Shown: piece by piece, positions 1 through 5,809 of the stretch
Layout of the letters: each line of letters begins with the position of its first letter
How positions within the stretch are numbered: position 1 is the stretch's first letter
Assembly: GCA_039908105.1 (NCBI GenBank)
Contig: JAMOBI010000146.1
Coordinates: 1-5,925, forward strand
From: Magnetaquiglobus sp039908105
Lineage (GTDB): Bacteria; Pseudomonadota; Magnetococcia; Magnetococcales; Magnetaquicoccaceae
DNA length: 5,925 bases
Reading direction: 5' to 3'
Notes under the pieces: model-generated
What the model was told of the DNA's origin: nothing
The model's input: the letters and a program-made list of their open reading frames with translations, nothing else
Database searches by the model: none
Made by a program: the position numbers and the translations under genes

Positions 1-4
1 AGAA

Positions 5-33
5 GCATTTTTCGCGCCTTTTGCGAAAAATGC
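5..33 (+). repeat. Hairpin repeat A, 11-bp stem, loop GCCTTTT
   Basis: The arm at 5-15 (GCATTTTTCGC) pairs perfectly with 23-33 around a 7-nt loop GCCTTTT (16-22). It is followed by the GC-rich string GCGCCGCGCGC. The same right arm plus GC-rich string recurs at 293-313 and, on the minus strand, at 5764-5783 and 5901-5925. No T-tract follows the stem, so it is not a standard terminator. It belongs to the hairpin family described in the findings. Confidence 0.85.
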
Positions 34-52
34 GCCGCGCGCCGCCTTGGAT

Positions 53-89
53 GCGGGATTGTTTTGCGCCTTTTGCAAAACAATCCCGC
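53..89 (+). repeat. Hairpin repeat B, 15-bp perfect stem, loop GCCTTTT
   Basis: GCGGGATTGTTTTGC (53-67) pairs perfectly with 75-89 around the loop GCCTTTT (68-74), the same loop as hairpin A. The reverse complement of the whole hairpin, loop included, is present at 5715-5751. Confidence 0.9.
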
Positions 90-177
90 GAACATGGCCC
101 AAGAACAAAGCCGCGTGACCGAGGCTTTAAGGTTTGGTGACTGGCGTGCCAGCCCGTCGCAACCTGTCAAATCAGCT
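53..177 (+). repeat. Left copy of long inverted repeat (hairpin B plus linear segment)
   Basis: This 125-base unit matches the reverse complement of 5620-5751 with four substitutions and one 7-base indel by hand alignment. It consists of a 15-bp hairpin (53-89) and a linear part (90-177) containing the small palindrome CTGGCGTGCCAG (141-152). A 32-codon ORF (94-192) crosses the linear part, but the two copies differ by non-synonymous changes and by the frame-breaking indel, so the conservation does not look coding. Its function is unknown; it is best called an interspersed intergenic repeat. Confidence 0.85.
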
Positions 178-185
178 TGGTTGAT

Positions 186-200
186 CCAGTAGTTTACTGG
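186..200. repeat. Small hairpin, 6-bp stem
   Basis: CCAGTA (186-191) pairs with TACTGG (195-200) around a GTT loop, and an A8 tract follows at 203-210. Read on the minus strand this is a T8 tract entering a hairpin, so it is not a terminator in either direction. It marks the point just past the end of the left inverted-repeat copy. Confidence 0.5.
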
Positions 201-218
201 TGAAAAAAAAGAGAGGGT

Positions 219-238
219 CTGGGAGATTCCTCTCCCAG
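219..238. terminator. Terminator-like hairpin
   Basis: CTGGGAGA (219-226) pairs with TCTCCCAG (231-238) around the loop TTCC. On the plus strand it is followed by GGTTTT, a poor T-tract. On the minus strand a T8 tract follows eight bases after the stem. It could terminate a transcript arriving from outside the window, or simply be another part of the repeat cluster. The stem is certain; the role is weakly supported. Confidence 0.35.
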
Positions 239-275
239 GGTTTTGATTCTGACTTTAACGCGCTCTTAAAAAAAA

Positions 276-302
276 CATTTTTCGCGTCTTTTGCGAAAAA
301 TG
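276..302 (+). repeat. Hairpin repeat C, 10-bp stem, loop GTCTTTT
   Basis: CATTTTTCGC (276-285) pairs with 293-302 around a 7-nt loop GTCTTTT (286-292). It is almost the same as hairpin A, with one base changed in the loop, and is again followed by a GC-rich string (303-313), which here opens the large hairpin D. Confidence 0.85.
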
Positions 303-303
303 C

Positions 304-372
304 GCCGCGCGCAGCTTTAGCGGGAGTCGTTTCCGCTTTTTGGAAACGACTCCCGCTAAAGCTGCGCGCGGC
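304..372 (+). repeat. Hairpin repeat D, perfect 31-bp stem, loop GCTTTTT
   Basis: The 31 bases 304-334 are the exact reverse complement of 342-372, enclosing the 7-nt loop GCTTTTT (335-341). The inner part (GTCGTTTCC next to the loop) and the following CCTTGCAAAAAA (372-383) recur in inverted orientation at the right end, in the hairpin at 5861-5897 and at 5836-5847. This is by far the longest perfect stem in the window. It lies about 60 bases upstream of the ATPase coding region and could form a cruciform or a very stable RNA stem in the leader. Confidence 0.92.
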
Positions 373-407
373 CTTGCAAAAAATGATGCTTTTCAAGATG
401 ATTGCGG

Positions 408-413
408 TATAAA
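408..413 (+). promoter_or_regulatory. Possible -10 box upstream of the ATPase
   Basis: TATAAA at 408-413 is the only good -10 match between hairpin D and the ATPase coding region. No convincing -35 lies at the right spacing (GATGCT at 385-390 is a poor match) and there is no TGn extension. Transcription of the three overlapping genes must start at or upstream of here, so this is the best local candidate but weak. Confidence 0.22.
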
Positions 414-434
414 CCAAAACCGGGGGCAAGCAAA

Positions 435-480
435 GTGATCTCAGGAATCATGATCCGAAATTTCAGGACGATCCGTTCGC
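435..480 (+). pseudogene. Out-of-frame remnant of the ATPase N-terminus
   Basis: From GTG 435 (or ATG 450) this frame encodes VISGIMIRNFRTIRS, the typical first strand of OLD/AAA-type ATPases (IRNFRSIRSL), then runs on into unrelated sequence. The next frame picks up immediately with LGPNGSGKS, the Walker A P-loop. In intact relatives some 13-15 residues (a second strand ending in a hydrophobic VLVGPN-type segment) separate these two parts. A deletion of 3k+2 bases, probably about 35-45, near 480 would explain both the frame change and the missing residues. GGGGG at 422-426 could serve as ribosome binding site for GTG 435. An assembly error is the main alternative. Confidence 0.6.
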
Positions 481-1644
481 TTGGGACCAAACGGCAGTGG
501 GAAAAGCACGTTCTTGGATGCGATCGATTTTATCCGGGATTGCCTGTTGGCGGGTCCCCAAAAAGCCGTGGAATCACGCGTGGCGGAATTTCGTGATCTG
601 ACCTGGATGCGGCAAGGGGGCGCGATTGAGATCGGCTTATGGATAGATATCGGGCAATGGCTTGAGGATCAAAAGGACAGTATTCTCAATTACCAACTCA
701 AGATCATGGAAGATCCCATCCATGGCGTGGGTGTCAGCGAAGAGCTACTGCTGCGTTATTCCAAAAGCTGGCTGGCAAAAGGAGATGATTTCAAATTCAG
801 CCCCAATGTAAAATCAAAACGGTTGCTTGGCAAAACATCGAAGGGGTCGGATTTTTTTACCAGGGAAAAGGGAAATTATCAGGATTCATTTGTGTTTGGC
901 TTGGATCGATTAGCCTTATCCAACACGCCACCCGATGATGAGCGCTATCCAACTGCCAATGCCGTCAGGCGATTCTTGCTGCATGGCGTCCGTTTTATCC
1001 AACTCAACAGTCGTGCCATGCGTCTTCCCTGTCCGGCAACCCGATCCAAGGAACTGGAATTGGATGGTACCAATCTGGCACGGGTTGTGGGCCGTCTGTT
1101 GGAAGAGTCCGCTGGCAACACCGCGCATGACCACCCGATGCTCGATCATCAGGCGCAAGAATCCCCGCTTGAAGCCTGGACCGATCATCTGCGCTACGCC
1201 TTGCCCGAACTCAAGGAGATCAGCTGGGGTCAACGCAAACCGGACAATGCCGAATACATCGAACTGCTCTTTCAAGACGGGCTTCAATGTCCGAGTTGGC
1301 TCGTCAGTGATGGAACCCTGCGGATGATGGCGTTGACGCTGCCCGCATTTTTGAAATCCGAGCCTGGAATCTATATGGTTGAAGAGCCTGAAAATGGCGT
1401 GCATCCAAAGGCTCTGGAGATCATCATGAGCGCCTTGTCCGCCATTCCCAGAATCCAGATGCTCGTTGCGACCCATTCGCCCTTTGTGGTGCAGCAAATG
1501 GGTCGTGAATCTCTGCTGTGCTTTTCACGATCCAAAGAAACGGGAACAATCATTGTTCCTGGTTTGCAGCATCCGGTTCTGCGGAGTTGGGATGGTACCC
1601 CTGACCTGGCGACGATCTTCTCTTCAGGGGTGCTGGAAGCATGA
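481..1644 (+). CDS. AAA family ATPase (OLD/AAA_21-like), 5' end disrupted
   Basis: The longest open frame begins at TTG 481 and gives 387 residues. Walker A is GPNGSGKS at 2-9, an SDGTLR signature-like segment lies at 276-281, Walker B with the double glutamate is MVEEPENGVHP (E301, E302), and the H-loop motif THSP is at 331-334. This order is that of OLD/SMC-like ATPases (Pfam AAA_21/AAA_15), which dimerise on ATP and often control a nuclease in anti-phage systems. TTG 481 is probably not the original start: the P-loop should not sit at residue 2, the strand before it lies in another frame at 435-480, and only a distant AGGA (465-468) could bind ribosomes. As it stands the protein lacks its first strands and is probably impaired. 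The stop overlaps the next start (ATGA, 1641-1644), indicating coupling with the TOPRIM-like partner. The family call is firm; a defence role is inferred. Confidence 0.85.
   Translation: MGPNGSGKSTFLDAIDFIRDCLLAGPQKAVESRVAEFRDLTWMRQGGAIEIGLWIDIGQWLEDQKDSILNYQLKIMEDPIHGVGVSEELLLRYSKSWLAKGDDFKFSPNVKSKRLLGKTSKGSDFFTREKGNYQDSFVFGLDRLALSNTPPDDERYPTANAVRRFLLHGVRFIQLNSRAMRLPCPATRSKELELDGTNLARVVGRLLEESAGNTAHDHPMLDHQAQESPLEAWTDHLRYALPELKEISWGQRKPDNAEYIELLFQDGLQCPSWLVSDGTLRMMALTLPAFLKSEPGIYMVEEPENGVHPKALEIIMSALSAIPRIQMLVATHSPFVVQQMGRESLLCFSRSKETGTIIVPGLQHPVLRSWDGTPDLATIFSSGVLEA
1626..1630 (+). promoter_or_regulatory. Ribosome binding site for the TOPRIM-like gene
   Basis: AGGGG at 1626-1630 lies inside the 3' end of the ATPase gene, ten bases before ATG 1641. 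It supports that start and allows the second gene to be translated even if the damaged ATPase gene is poorly translated. Confidence 0.5.
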
Positions 1645-2270
1645 ACAAAAAAGATCTTCTCGTGCTGACCGCCGATGCCGACACGGAGGCCATCATGAAC
1701 GCCGTTCTCCAAAGATATCCATCGCTTGGCATTCGTCATATTGACTTTAAAGTGATGCGTTACCCAGGGCGCGACAACGGGGTTTTTCAGCAAGGCCATA
1801 ACTTTGTGCGTCTTTTCAAAGATGAATATAGATATTTATTGGTCATATTCGACCATCATGGCAGTGGATGCAATCAGTTGGTCGATGCGTGTCAACAAGA
1901 GATCCAGTCGCGCCTGGATGGGGTCTCCTGGTCTGAACGATCGAGCTCCATCGTTGTTGCTCCAGAGGTTGAAGCGTGGATATGGAATAATAATAATTCA
2001 ATCTGCTCGTTTTTTGGCTTGCAAGAGAGTCGATTACACGAATTAATAATAGAATACTGTAAAAGAAACAATTATAAAGAATCCCGAATCAAATCAGAAC
2101 ATCCAAAAGAGTTGTTCGATCATATTTGCCATGTAACGTTACAAAAAGGTCACTTGTTGCCAAGAGAATATAATAGAATTGCGCAGCGGGCCAGTCTGAC
2201 CGACTGGCAGGAGAGTCCGAGCTTTGGCGTTCTGGTCACGCAACTTCGCACCTGGTTTCCTCAGCCATGA
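1641..2270 (+). CDS. TOPRIM-like (DUF4276/DUF4435-type) partner of the ATPase, possible MAD4-like defence protein
   Basis: The protein has 209 residues, no signal peptide and no membrane segment. An N-terminal strand leads into ADADTEAIM with an acidic residue at E16. A second strand ends in LLVIFDHHGSG (D71, H73), and a third is followed by APEVEAWIW (E109, E111, W113). This order of a Glu, an Asp-containing strand and a P-E-x-E-x-W motif resembles TOPRIM-fold nuclease-like proteins encoded beside OLD-type ATPases. I recall similar proteins named MAD4 in the methylation-associated defence system, but cannot confirm this by search. TOPRIM motifs usually read DxD or DxE where this protein has D-H-H, so activity is uncertain. 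Bases 1981-2160 are AT-rich (57 of 180 G+C) with TTA, ATA and AGA codons, suggesting transfer. The gene overlaps both neighbours by four bases. It could alternatively be an uncharacterised ATPase-associated effector with another fold. Confidence 0.75.
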   Translation: MNKKDLLVLTADADTEAIMNAVLQRYPSLGIRHIDFKVMRYPGRDNGVFQQGHNFVRLFKDEYRYLLVIFDHHGSGCNQLVDACQQEIQSRLDGVSWSERSSSIVVAPEVEAWIWNNNNSICSFFGLQESRLHELIIEYCKRNNYKESRIKSEHPKELFDHICHVTLQKGHLLPREYNRIAQRASLTDWQESPSFGVLVTQLRTWFPQP

Positions 2271-4078
2271 TGCCCGCTGTCCAGGCCGATACCGAAGAGA
2301 CCCGCTACGGCGCCTTCTGGGACGTGCAGCTGATGGCCCGCTTTTTGAGTTACGCCAAACCGCATCGCACCTGGCTTTTCGTGGCCATGCTCGTGCCGCC
2401 GCTGGGCGCCCTGTCACAACTCGCCCAACCGCTCGTCATCCAGATGGCCGTGGATCGTCACCTGGTCACCGGCCAAATGGAAGGGTTTACCGCCCTGCTC
2501 GCCGCCCTGGCCGGATTGGGGATCTTCCAGTTCATCACCGGCTACCTGCAATCGACCATCAACGCCATGCTCGGCCAACGGGTGATCAGCGACTTGCGGC
2601 GCGAACTCTTTGCCCACCTGATGACCCTGGATGCCGCCTTCTTCGCCAAAAATCCCAGCGGCGCGCTCACCAATCGGATCGCCAACGATGCCGAGGCGAT
2701 CAGCCAGATGGTCAGCGCCGGCCTGATCAACCTGATCGGTGATGTGCTGTTGTTGATCGCACTGGCCGTCGGCATGGCGCTGCTCTCGCCGCGACTCTCG
2801 CTGGTGGTGGTGCTGATGATGCCGGTGGTGATCGGGGTGGCCTTCCGCGTCACGCAAAAGATGCGCATGATCCAACGCCATGGCACCCTGCTGATGGCCC
2901 GCATGACCGCCAGACTCACCGAGGAGAACGAAGGCCGCGACGTGGTGCGGCTTTTTCATCAACAACAAGCCGCCTTCGACCGCTTCGGCGCCCTCAACCG
3001 CGAACACCGCGCCAATGCCGACAAAAGCAACCTGCTCGAAGCGTTTCAATTCAGCTTCGTGGAGACCGCCTCCACCGTGGTGGTGGCTGTGCTCTTCTGG
3101 TACGGCTCCGGACTGATGACCGAAGGAGAGGTCACCATCGGCGTGCTGACCGCCTTCATCGATGCGGTGCGGCGTCTCTTTTTCCCGATCCGCGATCTGG
3201 CCGGCAAGGTGACCACCATGCAGTCGGCGATGAGCGCCTTGGAAAGGGTTTTCACCCTGCTCGATACCAGACCCGCCATCGTTGATCCCAAGCCCGCCGA
3301 CGTTCCCAACCTGCCCGGGCGTCCTCAAGGGGCGATCCGCTTTACCGGGGTCTCTTTTTCCTACGGTGAAGGGAAAATCCTCACCGATATCGATCTTGTC
3401 ATCCAATCTGGTGAAAAAATCGCCATTGTCGGTCCCACCGGTGCGGGCAAAAGCACCCTGATCAAACTGCTCAACCGTACCGTGGATGCCCAATCCGGTT
3501 CGGTGACCATCGATGGGATCCCGGTGGCACGCATCCCCCTGGCCACGCTGCGTCTCTGGGCCGGTGTGGCTCGTCAGGAGACCTTTCTGTTTTCCGGCAC
3601 GATCGCCGAAAACATCACGCTGTTCGACCCGCGCATCACCCCGGAGCGGATCGAACGGGTTGCGCGCGAGTCCGGTGCCTTCGAGTTCATCCGTCATCTG
3701 CCCGAGGGAGTGCAGACCCGGCTGACCGAACGGGGTAACAACCTCTCTGCCGGTCAACGGCAACTGTTGGGGATGACGCGCATTTTGGCGCTCGATCCAC
3801 CGATTCTGATTCTCGACGAGGCGACCAGTTCGGTCGATGCGGTGAGCGAACGGTTGATCCAGGCCGCACTCGAACGGTTGATGACCGGACGCACGGCGGT
3901 GATCATCGCCCATCGGCTCTCCACGATCCGCCATGTGGATCGGATCGTCGTGCTCTCCAAGGGGCGGATTTTAGAGGCAGGAACGCATCAGCAGCTGTTG
4001 GAGCATCCGGGGTTGTTCGCCCAGTTGCATGCGTTGCAATTCCAGGAACCGGATGCCAAGGAGCGGGTCAGGATGTGA
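2267..4078 (+). CDS. ABC exporter, fused permease and ATPase (MsbA/MdlB type)
   Basis: This 603-residue half-transporter is full length for its family. Six membrane segments fall near residues 34-58, 72-95, 152-172, 175-192, 262-284 and 290-310 (ABC_membrane domain). The nucleotide-binding domain follows: Walker A GPTGAGKST (389-397), Q-loop Q437, signature LSAGQ (493-497, Ala replacing the usual second Gly position of LSGGQ), Walker B LILDEA (D517, E518), D-loop SSVD (521-524) and H-loop H549. All catalytic residues are present, so it should be an active exporter working as a homodimer or with a partner outside the window. MdlB-like proteins are often paired with MdlA; none is visible here. 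The substrate cannot be told from sequence; lipid, drug or peptide are the usual options. Its ATG overlaps the TGA of the TOPRIM-like gene; a second ATG at 2270 is equally possible. No good ribosome binding site is seen, which fits coupling. Confidence 0.93.
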   Translation: MMPAVQADTEETRYGAFWDVQLMARFLSYAKPHRTWLFVAMLVPPLGALSQLAQPLVIQMAVDRHLVTGQMEGFTALLAALAGLGIFQFITGYLQSTINAMLGQRVISDLRRELFAHLMTLDAAFFAKNPSGALTNRIANDAEAISQMVSAGLINLIGDVLLLIALAVGMALLSPRLSLVVVLMMPVVIGVAFRVTQKMRMIQRHGTLLMARMTARLTEENEGRDVVRLFHQQQAAFDRFGALNREHRANADKSNLLEAFQFSFVETASTVVVAVLFWYGSGLMTEGEVTIGVLTAFIDAVRRLFFPIRDLAGKVTTMQSAMSALERVFTLLDTRPAIVDPKPADVPNLPGRPQGAIRFTGVSFSYGEGKILTDIDLVIQSGEKIAIVGPTGAGKSTLIKLLNRTVDAQSGSVTIDGIPVARIPLATLRLWAGVARQETFLFSGTIAENITLFDPRITPERIERVARESGAFEFIRHLPEGVQTRLTERGNNLSAGQRQLLGMTRILALDPPILILDEATSSVDAVSERLIQAALERLMTGRTAVIIAHRLSTIRHVDRIVVLSKGRILEAGTHQQLLEHPGLFAQLHALQFQEPDAKERVRM

Positions 4079-4095
4079 CTTGGATGCATTTTTTC

Positions 4096-4129
4096 GGGGT
4101 CCGGTGGTGTTGCAGCCACTCAAGACCCC
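4096..4129. terminator. Weak terminator-like stem between convergent genes
   Basis: GGGGTC (4096-4101) pairs with GACCCC (4124-4129), and inside it GTGG (4104-4107) pairs with CCAC (4116-4119). It is placed where both the exporter and the convergent cytochrome transcript should end. There is no T-tract after the stem on either strand (T6 at 4090-4094 lies on its 5' side), so it is not a classic intrinsic terminator. The rest of the 66-base gap shows nothing else. Confidence 0.35.
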
Positions 4130-4144
4130 TCATAACCGTGCGAC

Positions 4145-5437
4145 CTACAATGTTACCTCAGCCTTGCCGACCAGCGCCGGTTTCTTCAACTCCTCTGGCA
4201 ACTGCTCGCCAATCTTCTCCATCATCGGCTTGGTGATCAGATTGAAATACAATTCGGCCCGCACCACCTTGACCCCGGCAACCGGGATCGAATAGGTCAG
4301 AACCCGCTTCTCACCCGGCTTCAAACGGGAGTCCGATCCCAGTTTGGTGGCCTGCGGTGGCATCACCGGCTGATTGTCGTGGTTGAGCAACTTCAAAATG
4401 AACAACGCCTGAGGATCCTCCTTGCCCGGATCCTCCTTGAAATTGCTCCAGACCACCTCTCCCTTGTCGTTTAGCGCCTCCACCTTGAGCACCAGATTTC
4501 GGAACGGCGCACTGTTGGGCATGGAGTGTAACAGGGTATTCTTCAGAATGATGGTCGCCTTGAGCTTGCTCTCCTCGTCGGTGGTGTACATGGAAAGCGC
4601 CAACGCCTTGCGCACCTTTTCCGAATCATGGCCGCCGAGAATCTCATGGCTCGCAACGCCGTTGATCACCGGCATGTGACACGATTGACAGGTCGGCACC
4701 ACGACATCCCGGCTCTCCTTGACCTGCTTGCCCTTGATTTTGGTCTCTTTGATCTCCTTGCCGAGCAACAGATCGCCGATGGTGCAGACCGCCACCTTTT
4801 GGGGATTGACCATGGTCTGGTGGCAGCCCAGACAGATGTCGGAGCTCTTGAAAAGTTGCGGATTGGCGCGATGCGGAAAGCTGTTGACCTTGGGCTCCTT
4901 GTCACCGCCTGGGACCACGACCGGATTCTTGCCCTGATAGGCCCCTTCCGGACCTTGCAGGCTGTCCTTGGAGTACTCATAAGCCGAAGCGCCGAAATTC
5001 AGTTTGCTATCCTCATCCTGCACCCCTTTGAAACCGGTCATGGTGTGACAGGCGACACAGTTGACCCCTTCGGCATACATGGGCTTCGCGTCGAGCTTGG
5101 TGGTTTTATCGCGGGCAGCGATCGGTGCATGACACTGCAAACAGGCGGGAAATGCCTTGGTGACCTTGTGGGTGACCCCTTCCTGAGAGGGATCGCCGGC
5201 CTCCATGCGATAGACCGCACCATGGATCGGATCGGTCAAGGCCGTGCTTTTGGCATGCATGGAACCCTGCCATTGAAGATAGATCTCCTGGTGACACTCG
5301 CCACAGTTGGCCGAAGGAATATGTTTCAGGGGCGGTCGTTCGCTCTCCACCGGGGTATCCGAGGCCCACACCGTGGCCGTCGTCAACCATACCCCTGCCA
5401 GCAACAAAGCCAAGCCACCTTTTTCCAGCACGGCCAT
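4145..5437 (-). CDS. Secreted pentahaem c-type cytochrome (cytochrome c554-like)
   Basis: The 430-residue product starts with a Sec signal peptide: hydrophobic core LALLLAGVWLTTATVWA, likely cleaved after VWA at 25/26. The mature protein is periplasmic. Five CxxCH haem-binding motifs occur at 45-49 (CGECH), 99-103 (CLQCH), 127-131 (CVACH), 202-206 (CLGCH) and 250-254 (CQSCH). Spaced histidines such as H61, H72, H189, H264 and H270 are candidate distal ligands. The CGECH-x3-Y-x2-W-x2-SMH block resembles the first haem site of cytochrome c554/c' family proteins, which carry electrons in nitrogen, sulfur or metal respiration. The haem-free C-terminal part, about residues 275-430, looks like a beta-rich domain. 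ATG 5435-5437 is chosen because of the ribosome binding site seven bases upstream and the signal peptide directly after it. The gene is alone on its strand, and no redox partner lies in the window. The exact electron donor and acceptor cannot be named. Confidence 0.92.
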   Translation of the reverse strand: MAVLEKGGLALLLAGVWLTTATVWASDTPVESERPPLKHIPSANCGECHQEIYLQWQGSMHAKSTALTDPIHGAVYRMEAGDPSQEGVTHKVTKAFPACLQCHAPIAARDKTTKLDAKPMYAEGVNCVACHTMTGFKGVQDEDSKLNFGASAYEYSKDSLQGPEGAYQGKNPVVVPGGDKEPKVNSFPHRANPQLFKSSDICLGCHQTMVNPQKVAVCTIGDLLLGKEIKETKIKGKQVKESRDVVVPTCQSCHMPVINGVASHEILGGHDSEKVRKALALSMYTTDEESKLKATIILKNTLLHSMPNSAPFRNLVLKVEALNDKGEVVWSNFKEDPGKEDPQALFILKLLNHDNQPVMPPQATKLGSDSRLKPGEKRVLTYSIPVAGVKVVRAELYFNLITKPMMEKIGEQLPEELKKPALVGKAEVTL

Positions 5438-5444
5438 TTAAAAA

Positions 5445-5451
5445 CCCTCCC
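5445..5451 (-). promoter_or_regulatory. Ribosome binding site of the cytochrome gene
   Basis: On the minus strand GGGAGGG lies seven bases upstream of ATG 5435-5437. This is a strong Shine-Dalgarno match and fixes the cytochrome start. Confidence 0.8.
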
Positions 5452-5496
5452 AAACAAAAAAACCGATTGAACAACGACTCACTCACACCATCGGAC

Positions 5497-5526
5497 ATGA
5501 TAGCAGAGAGATCGGCGGGGCTCCAA
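5497..5526 (-). promoter_or_regulatory. Possible cytochrome promoter
   Basis: On the minus strand TTGGAG (plus 5521-5526) and TATCAT (plus 5497-5502) are separated by 18 bases, giving a leader of about 55 bases before the cytochrome ATG. The match to -35 is partial and other weak combinations exist. No clear operator for a redox regulator such as FNR was seen in 5438-5600. Confidence 0.3.
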
Positions 5527-5582
5527 GTGACAATCGGATCGGCACTGCTGATGCAGCTATATATCAATTTTATGGGAATCGG

Positions 5583-5609
5583 AACCGCACCTGTTTTGGG
5601 ATACGTAGT
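5583..5609 (-). repeat. Direct repeat copy 1 (27 bp)
   Basis: AACCGCACCTG followed by TTTTGGGATACGTAGT at 5583-5609 recurs at 5810-5836 with two substitutions, in the same orientation. The two copies bracket the right inverted-repeat unit and one further hairpin, suggesting the borders of a repeat module about 227 bases in period. Confidence 0.75.
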
Positions 5610-5619
5610 GGGCCGACAG

Positions 5620-5751
5620 AGCTGATTTGACGGGTTGCGACGGGCCGTGGGCTGGCACGCCAGTCACCAAACCTTAAAGCCTCTGGCACGCAGCTTTGTT
5701 CTTGGGCCATGTTCGCGGGATTGTTTTGCAAAAGGCGCAAAACAATCCCGC
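5620..5751 (-). repeat. Right copy of long inverted repeat
   Basis: This 132-base unit is the reverse complement of 53-177 with four substitutions and an extra seven bases (ACGGCCC on the minus strand, next to a similar CCCGTCGC string, so possibly a local duplication). It ends in hairpin B' at 5715-5751. Homology with the left cluster continues more weakly to about 5798. The whole gene set 435-5437 lies between the two copies. Confidence 0.85.
5715..5751 (-). repeat. Hairpin repeat B', 15-bp perfect stem
   Basis: GCGGGATTGTTTTGC (5715-5729) pairs with 5737-5751 around AAAAGGC (5730-5736), which reads GCCTTTT on the minus strand. Stem and loop are identical to the left hairpin B in opposite orientation. 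Confidence 0.9.
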
Positions 5752-5775
5752 AAGCCTTGGCTTGCGCGCGGCGCA

Positions 5776-5798
5776 TTTTTCGCAAAAAACGCGAAAAA
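5776..5798 (-). repeat. Hairpin repeat A/C type, 8-bp stem
   Basis: TTTTTCGC (5776-5783) pairs with GCGAAAAA (5791-5798) around AAAAAAC, which reads GTTTTTT on the minus strand. The flanking GCGCGCGGCGC (5764-5774) matches the GC-rich string beside hairpins A and C. The outer three pairs of the A-type stem are lost here through mismatches. Confidence 0.75.
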
Positions 5799-5809
5799 CA
5801 CTTCTTTTA

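Noticed and set aside
94..192. Small ORF starting MAQEQS in the left repeat, with a counterpart at 5570-5710 on the minus strand
   Set aside because: The two copies differ by non-synonymous changes and a 7-base frame-breaking indel, so the conservation is at DNA level, not protein level.
276..302. Intrinsic terminator
   Set aside because: The T-tract lies inside the stem and loop, and the sequence after the stem is GC-rich rather than T-rich.
1..400. CRISPR array
   Set aside because: The repeats are hairpins of differing stems and irregular spacing; there is no regular repeat-spacer pattern and no cas gene.
172..429. Short ORFs on both strands across the left repeat cluster
   Set aside because: They run through perfect hairpins, which naturally give mirrored open frames, and have no ribosome binding site or recognisable product.
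470..490. Programmed ribosomal frameshift joining the ATPase N-terminal piece to the P-loop frame
   Set aside because: No slippery heptamer is present, and frameshifting alone would not restore the dozen or so residues missing between the first strand and Walker A.
2414..3934. Long minus-strand open frame (506 codons) opposite the ABC exporter
   Set aside because: The plus frame has every ABC exporter motif in order. The antisense product is rich in His, Gly, Asp and Glu without recognisable domains, as expected from the complement of GC-rich codons.
4628..5470. Plus-strand open frame (280 codons) opposite the cytochrome gene
   Set aside because: The minus frame has a signal peptide, five CxxCH motifs and a strong ribosome binding site; the plus frame shows no family signature.
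53..5751. Composite transposon with inverted terminal elements
   Set aside because: The inverted repeats carry no transposase, no target-site duplication can be seen, and the repeat clusters extend beyond the inverted copies on both sides.
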